A DNA stretch of 64,000 nt from an uncultured Oscillospiraceae bacterium (lineage in GTDB: Bacteria; Bacillota; Clostridia; Oscillospirales; Acutalibacteraceae): positions 1-64,000 of the forward strand of contig UQLR01000007.1 in assembly GCA_900541975.1 (NCBI GenBank), given 5' to 3'. Below the pieces are notes generated by a model. It saw nothing but the letters and a program-made list of their open reading frames with translations, was not told the DNA's origin and did not search any database. Positions 43,847-51,721 of the stretch are shown here, piece by piece; within the stretch, counting starts at the first letter, position 1; each line of letters starts with the position of its first letter. Both the position numbers and the translations under genes were made by a program.

Positions 43847-44911
43847 ATGAGAAAAGGTTTGTGTGTGGTACTTTGTATGTTGCTTATAAGCGGGATTGCG
43901 CTGCTTGCGTCTTGCTCTTCAGAAGGACAGGCGGGGGAAATCAACGTTTATAACTGGGGCGAGTACATTTCCAACGGGGAAGACGGTTCCATGGATGTTA
44001 TTGCTGAATTTGAGCGGCAGTATGGGATTAAAGTCAATTATACCAATTATGAAACCAATGAGGAAATGTATAATATACTGAAAAACAGCGGTTCTTCTTA
44101 TGATGTGATTATACCTTCTGATTATATGATCCATAAGCTGGTTGAAGAGGATATGCTTGAAGAGATTAATTTTGACAACGTTCCCAACTATAAAAATATT
44201 ATGGATGAATATAAAAATCTGGATTTTGACAAAGAAAATAAATATAGCGTGCCGTACTCCTGGGGTGTGGTAGCGCTTGTTTATAATACGGAAATGGTGG
44301 AGGAAAAGCCGGACAGTTTTGATGCGCTGTGGGATGAAAGATACAAGGGAAATATGCTGATGTTTAACAACTCCAGGGACGCCATGGCAATTGCCATGAA
44401 GCTCAAGGGAATTGATCCAAGCGTAGTGACAAAAGAAGATATAGATACGGCAACAGCCTATTTAAAGGAACAAAAGCCGCTGTTGAAAAAATATGTGATG
44501 GATCAGGTCTTTACAGAGATGGAGGGCGACCAGGCCGCACTTGCACCTTATTATGCAGGGGATATTGCCATGATGATGGAAAACAATGAAGCGCTTGACT
44601 ATGTGCTGCCGAAGGAAGGTTCAAATTTGTTTATTGACTCCATGTGCATTCCCAAAACCAGCAAAAACAAGGAGCTTGCAGAAAAGTTTATCAACTTTAT
44701 GCTGGAAGCAGAGGTAGCCAAAGCAAACGCGGAATATATTGGATATTCCACACCAAATCAGGCAGCGTACGATTTGTTGGATGAGGATCTAAAAAATAAC
44801 GAACTGATCTATCCGCCGCAGGAATATCTGGACAAGTGCTACTATTTTTCAAACCTGCCGGATGATGTTTACAATTATATGCAGGAGCAGTTTTTGCAGG
44901 TACAGGCATAA
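43847..44911 (+). CDS. potD: Spermidine/putrescine-binding lipoprotein
   Basis: 354 residues from the ATG at 43847 (AAAGGAGG upstream). Lipoprotein signal with lipobox LLAS-C near residue 21, so it is tethered outside the membrane. The mature start INVYNWGEYI, YDVIIPSDYM and VPYSWGVVALVYN match PotD/PotF polyamine-binding proteins. It delivers polyamines to PotBC. A terminator follows 14 bases after the stop. Confidence 0.94.
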   Translation: MRKGLCVVLCMLLISGIALLASCSSEGQAGEINVYNWGEYISNGEDGSMDVIAEFERQYGIKVNYTNYETNEEMYNILKNSGSSYDVIIPSDYMIHKLVEEDMLEEINFDNVPNYKNIMDEYKNLDFDKENKYSVPYSWGVVALVYNTEMVEEKPDSFDALWDERYKGNMLMFNNSRDAMAIAMKLKGIDPSVVTKEDIDTATAYLKEQKPLLKKYVMDQVFTEMEGDQAALAPYYAGDIAMMMENNEALDYVLPKEGSNLFIDSMCIPKTSKNKELAEKFINFMLEAEVAKANAEYIGYSTPNQAAYDLLDEDLKNNELIYPPQEYLDKCYYFSNLPDDVYNYMQEQFLQVQA

Positions 44912-44924
44912 AATTTGACGGCAG

Positions 44925-44960
44925 ACGGGCAGGCAAAGAAATGCACCTGCCCGTTTTTTG
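44925..44960 (+). terminator. pot operon terminator
   Basis: Stem ACGGGCAGG (44925-44933) with complement CCTGCCCGT (44946-44954), then TTTTTT. Confidence 0.9.
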
Positions 44961-44963
44961 CTG

Positions 44964-44992
44964 TTGTAAAAAAAAACGGAGTGTGTTACAAT
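44964..44992 (+). promoter_or_regulatory. Promoter of the DtxR-type regulator
   Basis: TTGTAA (44964-44969) and TACAAT (44987-44992), 17-base spacer. Confidence 0.65.
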
Positions 44993-45027
44993 ACAGACAA
45001 GGAAATAAAAGCAGATGAGGGAACGTT

Positions 45028-45429
45028 ATGAAAATGCAGGAATCCGCTGAAAACTATTTGGAAACGATCCTCGTTTTAAAACAGAAAAATGGTATGGTGC
45101 GCGCAATTGATATAGCAAACGAACTGTCTTTTACGAAACCCAGCGTAAGTGTGGCGATGAAAAAGCTGCAGGAAAACAACTATATTCGCAGAGACGCGGA
45201 AGGGTATATAGAGTTAACCGACAGCGGGATGACGGAAGCGCAGAGAGTATATGAGCGTCACCGCGTTTTATCAGATTGCCTGATCGCGCTTGGCGTTACA
45301 GAAAGTACGGCGAAGGAAGATGCCTGCCGCATTGAGCATGTTATCAGTTGTGAAAGCTTTGAAAAGCTGAAAAAACATTATATGGAAGGAATTAAAAAAA
45401 ATATTGAAAAGAACCGCGCAGGAGAGTAA
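45028..45429 (+). CDS. DtxR/MntR family metal-dependent regulator
   Basis: 133 residues. N-terminal winged helix (ENYLETILVL, IDIANELSFTKPSVSVAMKKLQ region) and the metal-binding dimerisation segment with ERHRVLSDCLIALGV and DACRIEHVIS, containing the family Cys, Glu and His ligands. It lacks an SH3-like C-terminal domain, as in MntR. It probably represses manganese or iron uptake genes elsewhere. Confidence 0.9.
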   Translation: MKMQESAENYLETILVLKQKNGMVRAIDIANELSFTKPSVSVAMKKLQENNYIRRDAEGYIELTDSGMTEAQRVYERHRVLSDCLIALGVTESTAKEDACRIEHVISCESFEKLKKHYMEGIKKNIEKNRAGE

Positions 45430-45442
45430 AACCTGCGCGGTT
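45412..45442. terminator. Hairpin terminator overlapping the regulator 3' end
   Basis: Perfect 11-bp stem AACCGCGCAGG (45412-45422) and complement 45432-45442 spanning the stop codon of the DtxR-type gene, between convergent genes. The T-run is weak. Confidence 0.7.
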
Positions 45443-45457
45443 GTATTTATGTAAATT

Positions 45458-46372
45458 TCAAGGAAGCACGTTTCCCGCAGCGCGGTATATTTCATACCAT
45501 TCTTCCCTGGTCAGTGTGACGTCTGCGCCTTTGGAAATCTGTAAAAGGCGTTGCGCGTTGGTCGTACCTGTTACAACCTGTGTTTTCGCGGGATGGCGCA
45601 AAATCCATGCAGCGGCTATGGCGCTGTTTGTAACGCCGTATTTTTGCGCCGCTTTCGCAATGCAGGCGTTAAGCTGTGGGAACTTTGCATTGTCTAAAAA
45701 CACGCCTTCAAAAAAGCCGTATTGAAAAGGCGACCATGCCTGCAGGGTGATATCATGCAGACGGCAGTATTCCAAAACAGAGCCGTCGCGCATTACAGAG
45801 GCGGGATCGGCCATATTTACATGAAAGCCGCTGTTAATCATACCGGTATGCATAACGCCAAACTGCAGTTGATTGATAACAAGCGGCTGTGCAACAGCCT
45901 TTTTTAAAAGCTCTATCTGCATGGGATTTTGGTTGCTTACGCCAAAACAGCGCACCTTGCCGTCTTTGTGCAGCCTCTCAAATGCCTGTGCAATTTCTTC
46001 GGGTTCCATCAGCGTGTCGGGCCGATGCAGCAACAGCACGTCTAAATAATCTGTTTGCAGTCTTTTCAGGCTGCCCTCTACAGAAGCCACAATATGTTTT
46101 GTGGAAAAATCATAATAGCCGTTGCAAATGCCGCATTTTGTTTGCAGCCTTATTTTTTCCCGAATGCCGGGGCGGCGCTGCAGCGCCTGGCCAAAAATTT
46201 TTTCCGATCTTCCTTCAGCATAAATATCTGCATGGTCAAAGAAAGAAATACCGCCTTCCATGGCGGCGTCAATCAAATGCTCCACCTTATCGACGGAAAG
46301 TGTGCCAATGCGCATGCAGCCCATAATAACGCGAGAGCCGGCCAGCTTTGGAGTAATCTGAATTGTTTTCAT
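45458..46372 (-). CDS. Aldo/keto reductase family oxidoreductase
   Basis: 304 residues, TIM-barrel NADPH-dependent reductase of the YdhF-like group. Catalytic-type residues: D and Y in FFDHADIYAEG, K in RLQTKCGI and H in LLLHRPD; C-terminal cofactor segment VVTGTTNAQRL. Substrate unknown. The ATG at 46372 follows ATAGGAGGAA, and that ribosome site overlaps the stop codon of the broken ClC gene upstream, so the two once formed an operon. Confidence 0.9.
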   Translation of the reverse strand: MKTIQITPKLAGSRVIMGCMRIGTLSVDKVEHLIDAAMEGGISFFDHADIYAEGRSEKIFGQALQRRPGIREKIRLQTKCGICNGYYDFSTKHIVASVEGSLKRLQTDYLDVLLLHRPDTLMEPEEIAQAFERLHKDGKVRCFGVSNQNPMQIELLKKAVAQPLVINQLQFGVMHTGMINSGFHVNMADPASVMRDGSVLEYCRLHDITLQAWSPFQYGFFEGVFLDNAKFPQLNACIAKAAQKYGVTNSAIAAAWILRHPAKTQVVTGTTNAQRLLQISKGADVTLTREEWYEIYRAAGNVLP

Positions 46373-46383
46373 GGAAATTCCTC

Positions 46384-46754
46384 CTATTTTGTATGGATAT
46401 TAATAAATTTGGCTTTAAGCTTGGAATACATGATTTTCTGGCTGCTGTGAAGGCCATAATAGCCTGAAAGGCGCAGGCAATGGCAAAGAGTATAAGCCCC
46501 TGTGCGCCAAAAAGTTCTATACCGAGCATGAATGAGGCAATGGGACAATTAACAACACCGCAAAAAAGCGAAACAAGCCCGATTGCCGCTGCAAGGCCGG
46601 GGTTCAAACCGAGCAGACTGCCTATTGTGCATCCAAAGGTTGCTCCGATAAAAAAGGTGGCAACAATTTCACCGCCCTTGAAGCCGGCGCCAATGGTAAC
46701 AGCGGTAAATAAAATTTTAAGTACAAAGGCTTCAGGGCGCGTTGTGCTGCGCAT
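46384..46754 (-). pseudogene. 3' fragment of a ClC-type chloride channel/transporter gene
   Basis: The minus strand encodes the C-terminal part of a ClC protein: GGEIVATFFIGATFG, GLVSLFCGVVNCPIASFMLGIELFG. The first roughly 250 residues are missing. Near 46455-46470 the frame breaks, and the proper C-terminus (SGYYGLHSSQKIMYSKLK...) resumes in another frame to a TAG at 46384-46386, consistent with loss of about a dozen bases. The 5' truncation coincides with mobile-element debris at 46755-47115. Confidence 0.85.
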
Positions 46755-47115
46755 TGCCTGTTCAATTTAACCTGCCCCAAGTGTGGAAAAACAGAGATGT
46801 GCAAACATCGAGTCACAAGATAAGTATGACTTCTGGTAATAGCAAACCCAGCCGGAGCAGTCAACGGTCAAGATGAATGGGCTACGCCCGCCTTTGCAGG
46901 AGGGTAATCAAGGGGCGACAGCAAGGAGTGCTGCCGCCCCCTGATTATCATAAATGCAACCTGTCAACCATGCACAAGCCTTTTAGGAAAGGGGGGAATT
47001 TCTATGACCTGTACGGAAGAATACAAAGAGCATATCGAGTACGCCTTCCACGCTTTTGTAAGGTTGTTATCCGCAACGCCATGTATAACGCCGCCAGACA
47101 AAACCGGCACGCGCT
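46755..47115 (+). mobile_element. Remnant of a conjugative-element segment
   Basis: Plus strand. Around 46895-46955 lies a hairpin GGGGCGACAGCA/TGCTGCCGCCCC. At 47004 an ATG after AGGAAAGGGGGG opens MTCTEEYKEHIEYAFHAF, which continues only after a frame change as CKVVIRNAMYNAARQ. This is the N-terminus of small sigma-like or helix-turn-helix proteins I associate with Tn916-type and other integrative elements. The piece lacks any integrase and replaces the 5' part of the ClC gene. Confidence 0.5.
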
Positions 47116-47117
47116 CT

Positions 47118-47840
47118 TTACTGTATTTGCCGGATCAAGTCTCTGATTACCTCGCCGGCGATCATCAGCCCGGCAACAGAAGGAACAAAGGCTATACTGC
47201 CCGGCGTCTGTCTGCGCGCAGAAAGTTCGTTTTCTGTTTCGTTTTGAAAAAGGGGCGTTTTTGGGTGCTCTTTGGAATACAAAACTTTCAGATGTGCAAT
47301 TCCTGCTTTTTTCAGTTCGCGGCGCATCACGCGTGCAAGCGGGCATACAGATGTTTTGGAAAGATCTGTAATTTCAAACATAAATGGATCCAGTTTGTTG
47401 CCCGTGCCCATACAGCTGATAATTGGAATACCCAGCTGTTTTGCCTTTTTGATCAGTAGAAGTTTGGAAGAAACGGTGTCGATTGCATCGACAATATAAT
47501 CACAGGCAGAGAGATCTATGGAATCTGCATTTTCCGCGGTGTAAAATACGGGGAAGGCGGAAACGGCAGCATCCGGATTGATAGATAGGATGCGTTCCCG
47601 CATCACATCCACCTTTGTACAGCCGATGGTTTTGCAGGTTGCAATCAGCTGGCGGTTCAGGTTGCTTGGGGCGATGGTATCGTTGTCCACCAAAAGCAGC
47701 GCGCCCACGCCGCTTCTTGCAAGCGCCTCGCAGGTATAAGAACCCACGCCGCCAATCCCAAACACAGCTACACGCGCTTTTTTAAGTTTGGCGATTCCCG
47801 CCTGTCCAAGCAGCATTTCTGTTCTGGTAAGGTCCAGCAA
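47118..47840 (-). CDS. tcdA: tRNA threonylcarbamoyladenosine dehydratase, TcdA
   Basis: 240 residues from a TTG at 47840 (AGGAGG ten bases upstream). E1-like ThiF/HesA fold: VAVFGIGGVGS nucleotide loop, DNDTIAPSNLNRQ, VDAIDTVSSK. It cyclises t6A37 of tRNA to ct6A using ATP. It is not part of the island E1/E2 system: it lacks a Ubl partner and has the TcdA-specific C-terminus (SIAFVPSVAGLMIAGEVI). Confidence 0.92.
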   Translation of the reverse strand: MLDLTRTEMLLGQAGIAKLKKARVAVFGIGGVGSYTCEALARSGVGALLLVDNDTIAPSNLNRQLIATCKTIGCTKVDVMRERILSINPDAAVSAFPVFYTAENADSIDLSACDYIVDAIDTVSSKLLLIKKAKQLGIPIISCMGTGNKLDPFMFEITDLSKTSVCPLARVMRRELKKAGIAHLKVLYSKEHPKTPLFQNETENELSARRQTPGSIAFVPSVAGLMIAGEVIRDLIRQIQ

Positions 47841-47946
47841 ATCTTTTGCGCCTCCTGTTTATTTCTATGCTGATTTTACCATAAATGTAAAATATTTTCA
47901 ATGGATTGTTCGACAATTTAAACAGCTGTATTGCCATAAAATAGAT

Positions 47947-47975
47947 TTGACAGGTCCGTTGGATTGTGTTAGAAT
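47947..47975 (+). promoter_or_regulatory. smpB promoter
   Basis: TTGACA (47947-47952) and TAGAAT (47970-47975), 17-base spacer. Confidence 0.8.
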
Positions 47976-48008
47976 GGCAGCGCGTATAAAAGCAAAGGAG
48001 GGTTGAAA

Positions 48009-48473
48009 ATGGGAAACGAAAGCGTAAAAACCATTGCGCAAAATAAAAGGGCGCGCCATGATTATTTTATTATAGAAAGCATGGAAGCCGGCATTGAGCT
48101 TTGTGGAACAGAGGTGAAGTCGCTGCGGCAGGGCAGGGTGAGCCTGAAGGACGCGTGGTGCTCCATTAACCATGGAGAGCTTTTTATCAACGGGATGCAT
48201 GTTACCCCTTACGCCCATGGCAATATTTTCAACCGCGACCCATTGCGTGTGCGCAGGCTGCTGATGCACAAACGTGAAATTATGCGCCTTTTTGGCCTGA
48301 CCAAGCAGGCCGGGTATGCGCTGGTGCCCATTTCGCTTTATTTTAAGGGCTCCAGAGTAAAGGTGCAGGTTGGCTTGTGTAAGGGGAAAAAGCTTTATGA
48401 TAAGCGCGCTGATCTGGCAGAGAAAGACGCCAGGCGGACGATGGAGCGTGCTTTAAAGGAACAGCGCCGGTAA
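48009..48473 (+). CDS. smpB: SsrA-binding protein SmpB
   Basis: 154 residues from the ATG at 48009 (AAGGAGG six bases upstream). It binds tmRNA and brings it to stalled ribosomes. Family motifs: [45 protein letters not shown] and the basic C-terminal tail. It is immediately followed by ssrA, its functional partner. Confidence 0.97.
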   Translation: MGNESVKTIAQNKRARHDYFIIESMEAGIELCGTEVKSLRQGRVSLKDAWCSINHGELFINGMHVTPYAHGNIFNRDPLRVRRLLMHKREIMRLFGLTKQAGYALVPISLYFKGSRVKVQVGLCKGKKLYDKRADLAEKDARRTMERALKEQRR

Positions 48474-48499
48474 GATGCAAGAATTTCCCTTTTATATTT

Positions 48500-48854
48500 G
48501 GGGATGTAAAGGTTTCGACGGGGATTGTAAGCCCTGGTAAGCGAGTAGCGGTGCGGAACCGCTTGAAAATCCGCATTTTATAAATGAAACAACAACAATA
48601 AAGTTGCTTACGCTGCTGCTTAATTAGCAGCGCGCGTTCTTACCGGAAGCACCGCGGTCCGGCAAAGAGCGTCGATTAAGCGGTGAACGTGAACCGGAAA
48701 GTAGTCTTGTATCCGGTCATGCACAAAAGACTACCAATGCAAAAAGCCTGCCTGTGGGCGTTTTGCGGAGGGAATTTAAAAACACAGGCTACACTCGTAG
48801 AAAGCCTTGGTAAGCGATTTTCGGACAGGGGTTCGATTCCCCTCATCTCCACCA
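48500..48854 (+). ncRNA. ssrA: tmRNA (ssrA)
   Basis: About 355 bases. The 5' end GGGGATG pairs with CATCTCC at 48844-48850 as acceptor stem, with ACCA encoded at 48851-48854; GGTTTCGACGGGG and GGGGTTCGATTCCCC are the tRNA-like D and T regions. The tag reading frame ends at TAA 48621-48623 and reads NNNNKVAYAAA; the codon before the first AAC (48588) is TGA in the same frame, so the resume codon appears to be AAC or the frame differs slightly. It lies 26 bases after smpB and rescues stalled ribosomes by trans-translation. Confidence 0.97.
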
Positions 48855-48894
48855 CGTCGCCGCGGATGTCATATCGTTCGCGGCGACGTTTTTT
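48847..48894. repeat. Left direct repeat of the ssrA island (candidate att site)
   Basis: 48 bases from the tmRNA 3' end CTCCACCA through the following hairpin and T-run. The same 48 bases occur at 60548-60595 with two differences. This marks the island boundaries. Confidence 0.75.
48854..48894 (+). terminator. tmRNA terminator
   Basis: Perfect 11-bp stem ACGTCGCCGCG (48854-48864) with complement 48879-48889, then TTTTTT. It is duplicated at the right end of the island. Confidence 0.9.
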
Positions 48895-48932
48895 CAAACG
48901 TCACCTCTCGCTCATTTTGTCGCGGCTCCTCT

Positions 48933-48974
48933 CCGAATCGAACCCGCTGCGCTGGGCTTCGATTCGGTTTTTTT
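48933..48974 (+). terminator. Hairpin with T-run inside the island left end
   Basis: Stem CCGAATCGAA (48933-48942) with complement 48958-48967, then seven T. Confidence 0.8.
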
Positions 48975-49076
48975 ATCTGCAACTTTGGGCATCTATTTTA
49001 TCAATACTTCCCAAACAAATATTGGACGAACACCTACGCGGCTTCGCCGTGAAATGTTCGCTCTGATACAAGCAGA

Positions 49077-49115
49077 AAACGCCGTCTTAGACTTTATTCT
49101 AAGGCGGCGTTTTGC
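49077..49115 (+). terminator. Hairpin terminator upstream of the tnpV remnant
   Basis: Stem AAAACGCCGTCTTAGA with TCTAAGGCGGCGTTTT (49077-49092 and 49098-49113, one wobble). Confidence 0.7.
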
Positions 49116-49196
49116 TATGTCCGAAATCGGCACATTCGTATTATTTTTCATCCTCCTGGAAAATGAAAGTACAATAAAAACAGGAGGATAAATATT

Positions 49197-49542
49197 ATGG
49201 AAAGATCATTATTTGAGCAAATGGGCGGGACATATACTCAGGTTGGAGATTATATGCTACCGGATCTCATACTCTCCGAACAAGAGCATAAGTCTATCGG
49301 AATATGGGGACAACGACACGCAAATTATCTTAAACAGCACCACAAAGTTTTGTATATGAATCTACTTACAAGCGGAAAGTTAAACAGTTATCTTGCTGAC
49401 ATTGATGAACGGGCAGAAAATATGTTTTCAAGGCATTACCGAGCAGCTAAAGGTAAACGACCAAATGATATGGGTAGGTAGAATGAATGCTGTTCGCAAC
49501 GCCGCCACAGAAATCGTGAATAAGAAGCTAATTTACATATGA
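49197..49542 (+). pseudogene. tnpV: tnpV-type transposon protein, frameshifted
   Basis: The ATG at 49197 (CAGGAGGA upstream) opens LFEQMGGTYTQVGDYMLPD and YLKQHHKVLYMNLLTSGKL, the N-terminus of TnpV proteins from Tn4451-type mobilisable transposons. Near 49435 the frame breaks: the expected C-terminus (EQLKVNDQMIWVGRMN...) continues in another frame to a TGA at 49540-49542. TnpV is an accessory element protein of unclear function. Confidence 0.8.
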
Positions 49543-49640
49543 AAATTTTGAAGTATCGCATGTATTGGTGCATCACAAAACAACATATTGGCGACCTCTT
49601 TTTCATTGAATTAGAAAAAGTTAAGCGTACCTGATACTAT

Positions 49641-49679
49641 AAAGCCGTCTGCCTTTCATTTTGAAAGGCAGACGGCTTT
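49641..49679 (-). terminator. Terminator of the conjugation operon
   Basis: Perfect 18-bp stem AAAGCCGTCTGCCTTTCA (49641-49658) with complement 49662-49679, directly downstream of the last gene of the minus-strand operon. Confidence 0.9.
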
Positions 49680-49683
49680 AGTA

Positions 49684-50826
49684 TTATTTAGTCAATGGGA
49701 TTAAGACAGTTTGCCCGACATAAATCTGATCAGGATTGCTGATTCCATTTATGGCAAGAATAATTCCTTTGTTGGAATTATAGTCCAAACCGTACTCATC
49801 ACAAATTTTTGACAGGCTATCGCCAGATTCAACAGTGTAGGTAATAAATTCAATCTTATTACTGTTACCTGTTTCACCATCGTTCTTTTGGCTTTCCACA
49901 AACTCCTTCAGCTCAGTCAATACAGCATCTTGATTTTGAAGTGTTAATTCATGATTTTCAATCATTTCAATCAGGTCAGCAGCAGTAGTCTGACCACTAC
50001 TGTCAAGAATACCGTTCACCAACTGTTCTTGAAGCTTGGAAATTGAATCAGCTTGGTTATCGAGTAACTGCTTCTGATTATCAATTTCTTCAAGCATCTC
50101 ATCTTGCATTTGTAGTTGTTGCTCATATTTCTTATTCAGGGAAGCAGTAAAGAAGGATAAAAATATAGTTGCAAGGCACAGTACAGCAACGAGAGAGGTT
50201 GTTAATATTGGCGGTTTGCGAGGAATATCATCTTTTTTGACGACTTTGGTTTGTTCAATCTTAATTGGCTTGCCAACATCATCGTAAATATAGTATCCCT
50301 TTAGTTTTTCAATTTTGCCATTTTTCCATTGGAAAAATCCACGAATGTTTTGAATGGGATCAATAACATAAGCCACTTGAAACGGCATATTAAAGAAATT
50401 TTCCTGAATGAAAAGATCATAATTAGACAGAAAAACACCATAGTTGGGATGAGTATGTTGCCATCCAACTATTTTTTGGTTAGGATACAACCTTTCATGC
50501 TCAGCATGAACATAATCCCATGTTTCGTGAGTGAATGTTAAAGTTGAAGCAGAAGCATCCGTATACTTTGCTTCTACATAACTTGATATAATAACATTCA
50601 TTTTTCCCATTTCCTGAGCATAATCACCAATGATGATACTTCCAAGTTCCTTGCTAGTATCGGATGATGCCAGTTTTTCAAGAGCTTTATAAACATCTTG
50701 CTTGATATAAACCTTTACATCATCACTTTCAATTTCACCAAAAGTCAAGAAATTCATCGGGAGCTGAACGCTCTGTGTTTGTTCTACATCGTTGTCCTGG
50801 ATTTCAATTTCAAAATCTTTGTCCAC
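49684..50826 (-). CDS. JAB/JAMM isopeptidase-like protein with TM helix, coiled coil and LysM domain
   Basis: 380 residues from a GTG at 50826 (AAGGAAGG upstream). The JAB domain is about 35-190 with JAMM ligands E60, H124, H126, S134 and D137 (HTHPNYGVFLSNYD). After it a transmembrane helix (about 212-235), a coiled coil (about 238-330) and a C-terminal LysM domain (about 332-378: YTVESGDSLSKICDEYG, QIYVGQTVLIPL). Topology puts the peptidase inside and LysM outside on peptidoglycan. JAB enzymes cleave ubiquitin-like proteins from targets or precursors. It is the last gene of the operon, 13 bases after the RING-like gene, and a paralogue of the JAB at 51714. Confidence 0.88.
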   Translation of the reverse strand: MDKDFEIEIQDNDVEQTQSVQLPMNFLTFGEIESDDVKVYIKQDVYKALEKLASSDTSKELGSIIIGDYAQEMGKMNVIISSYVEAKYTDASASTLTFTHETWDYVHAEHERLYPNQKIVGWQHTHPNYGVFLSNYDLFIQENFFNMPFQVAYVIDPIQNIRGFFQWKNGKIEKLKGYYIYDDVGKPIKIEQTKVVKKDDIPRKPPILTTSLVAVLCLATIFLSFFTASLNKKYEQQLQMQDEMLEEIDNQKQLLDNQADSISKLQEQLVNGILDSSGQTTAADLIEMIENHELTLQNQDAVLTELKEFVESQKNDGETGNSNKIEFITYTVESGDSLSKICDEYGLDYNSNKGIILAINGISNPDQIYVGQTVLIPLTK

Positions 50827-50839
50827 CTTTTACCTTCCT

Positions 50840-51721
50840 TTACAAAGAGATTATTAAAATAAGAACTGAATATCCTATAATGGTCAAAATGGTAGCAGTG
50901 GAATTTGCCCCGCCATTTTGAGCAATAAATTGAGAACGATAAGGTTCTGTCATTGACTTAATCTGATTCGCTTTACTCTCAAGATAAGTCATGTAGATGT
51001 AATTTGCAAAAATACCCAATACAATATACCCGGCAAGTGTCAGCAATGATAGGAAGGCAGAGCCAATCAGAAAAATTACGAAAGCTACTGCAAGGACAGC
51101 TGCACCATACCCATACATCTTCCGGTAAATCAACCAATATGGAGTTACCAAAAAAGCACACCAGTTCCAAGATGTTTTCTTATTTTGGGCTTTCATCTCT
51201 TGAAATTTAGGATAGTAATACTCAGATTTTGTTCCAATAAGTTGAACCACATCTGCATCTACTGTTGTGGTTGAAGAATACACATACGAATTATTGAATG
51301 CTGTTTGTTGCTGATAACCATTGTATTGCGGATTCGTATATCTGTAAGGATTAGTATTGTTAGGATCAGCAGGCGTAAATGTATGCTTAACTTCAGGCTG
51401 AGAAATTCCTGTTACCAATCGTGCTCCACACCCGCTACAAAATAATGCTGTATTATCATTTTTTCTTCTGCATCGGGTACAGAAAATATTTTGATCAGGT
51501 TTAATATCATCTTCATATTCCAAAGTGCTGGCTGTAACAGTAGTTGCCGATCCATCGGCAGCTTTGATAGAACCCATGCACCCGAAAGTGGTGCATCCTT
51601 GATTTTCAATCCAACAGTCTTTATGGTGTGGCATGTCACATTCACTGCATACAACAATATCGTCTGTTTCTTGGAAAGCTGTTTTGCAGAATGGACAAAT
51701 TTTGCCTACATAATCATTCAC
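50840..51721 (-). CDS. RING-like zinc protein with zinc ribbon and DUF2628-like membrane region
   Basis: 293 residues from a GTG (51721) eight bases after AGGAGG; its start overlaps the end of the JAB gene by eight bases. N-terminal prokaryotic RING-type domain with C9, C12, C25, C28, H32/H33, C36, C43 and C48 (GKICPFCKTAF, CSECDMPHHKDCW). A second zinc ribbon (CTRC, CSGC) follows at about 81-98. The C-terminal half has YYYPKFQEMK, SWNWCAFLVTPYWLIYRKMY and three to four helices, as in DUF2628 membrane proteins. RING-type domains are E3-like: they may recruit the E2. It is a paralogue of the RING protein at 57045 in its first 50 residues. Confidence 0.82.
   Translation of the reverse strand: MNDYVGKICPFCKTAFQETDDIVVCSECDMPHHKDCWIENQGCTTFGCMGSIKAADGSATTVTASTLEYEDDIKPDQNIFCTRCRRKNDNTALFCSGCGARLVTGISQPEVKHTFTPADPNNTNPYRYTNPQYNGYQQQTAFNNSYVYSSTTTVDADVVQLIGTKSEYYYPKFQEMKAQNKKTSWNWCAFLVTPYWLIYRKMYGYGAAVLAVAFVIFLIGSAFLSLLTLAGYIVLGIFANYIYMTYLESKANQIKSMTEPYRSQFIAQNGGANSTATILTIIGYSVLILIISL

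Noticed and set aside
47118..47840. tcdA as an additional E1 of the nearby ubiquitin-like system.
   Set aside because: It has the TcdA C-terminus, lies outside the island repeats and has its usual role in tRNA modification.
48676..49066. Open frames across ssrA and the island left end.
   Set aside because: They overlap the tmRNA and its terminators; no coding features.
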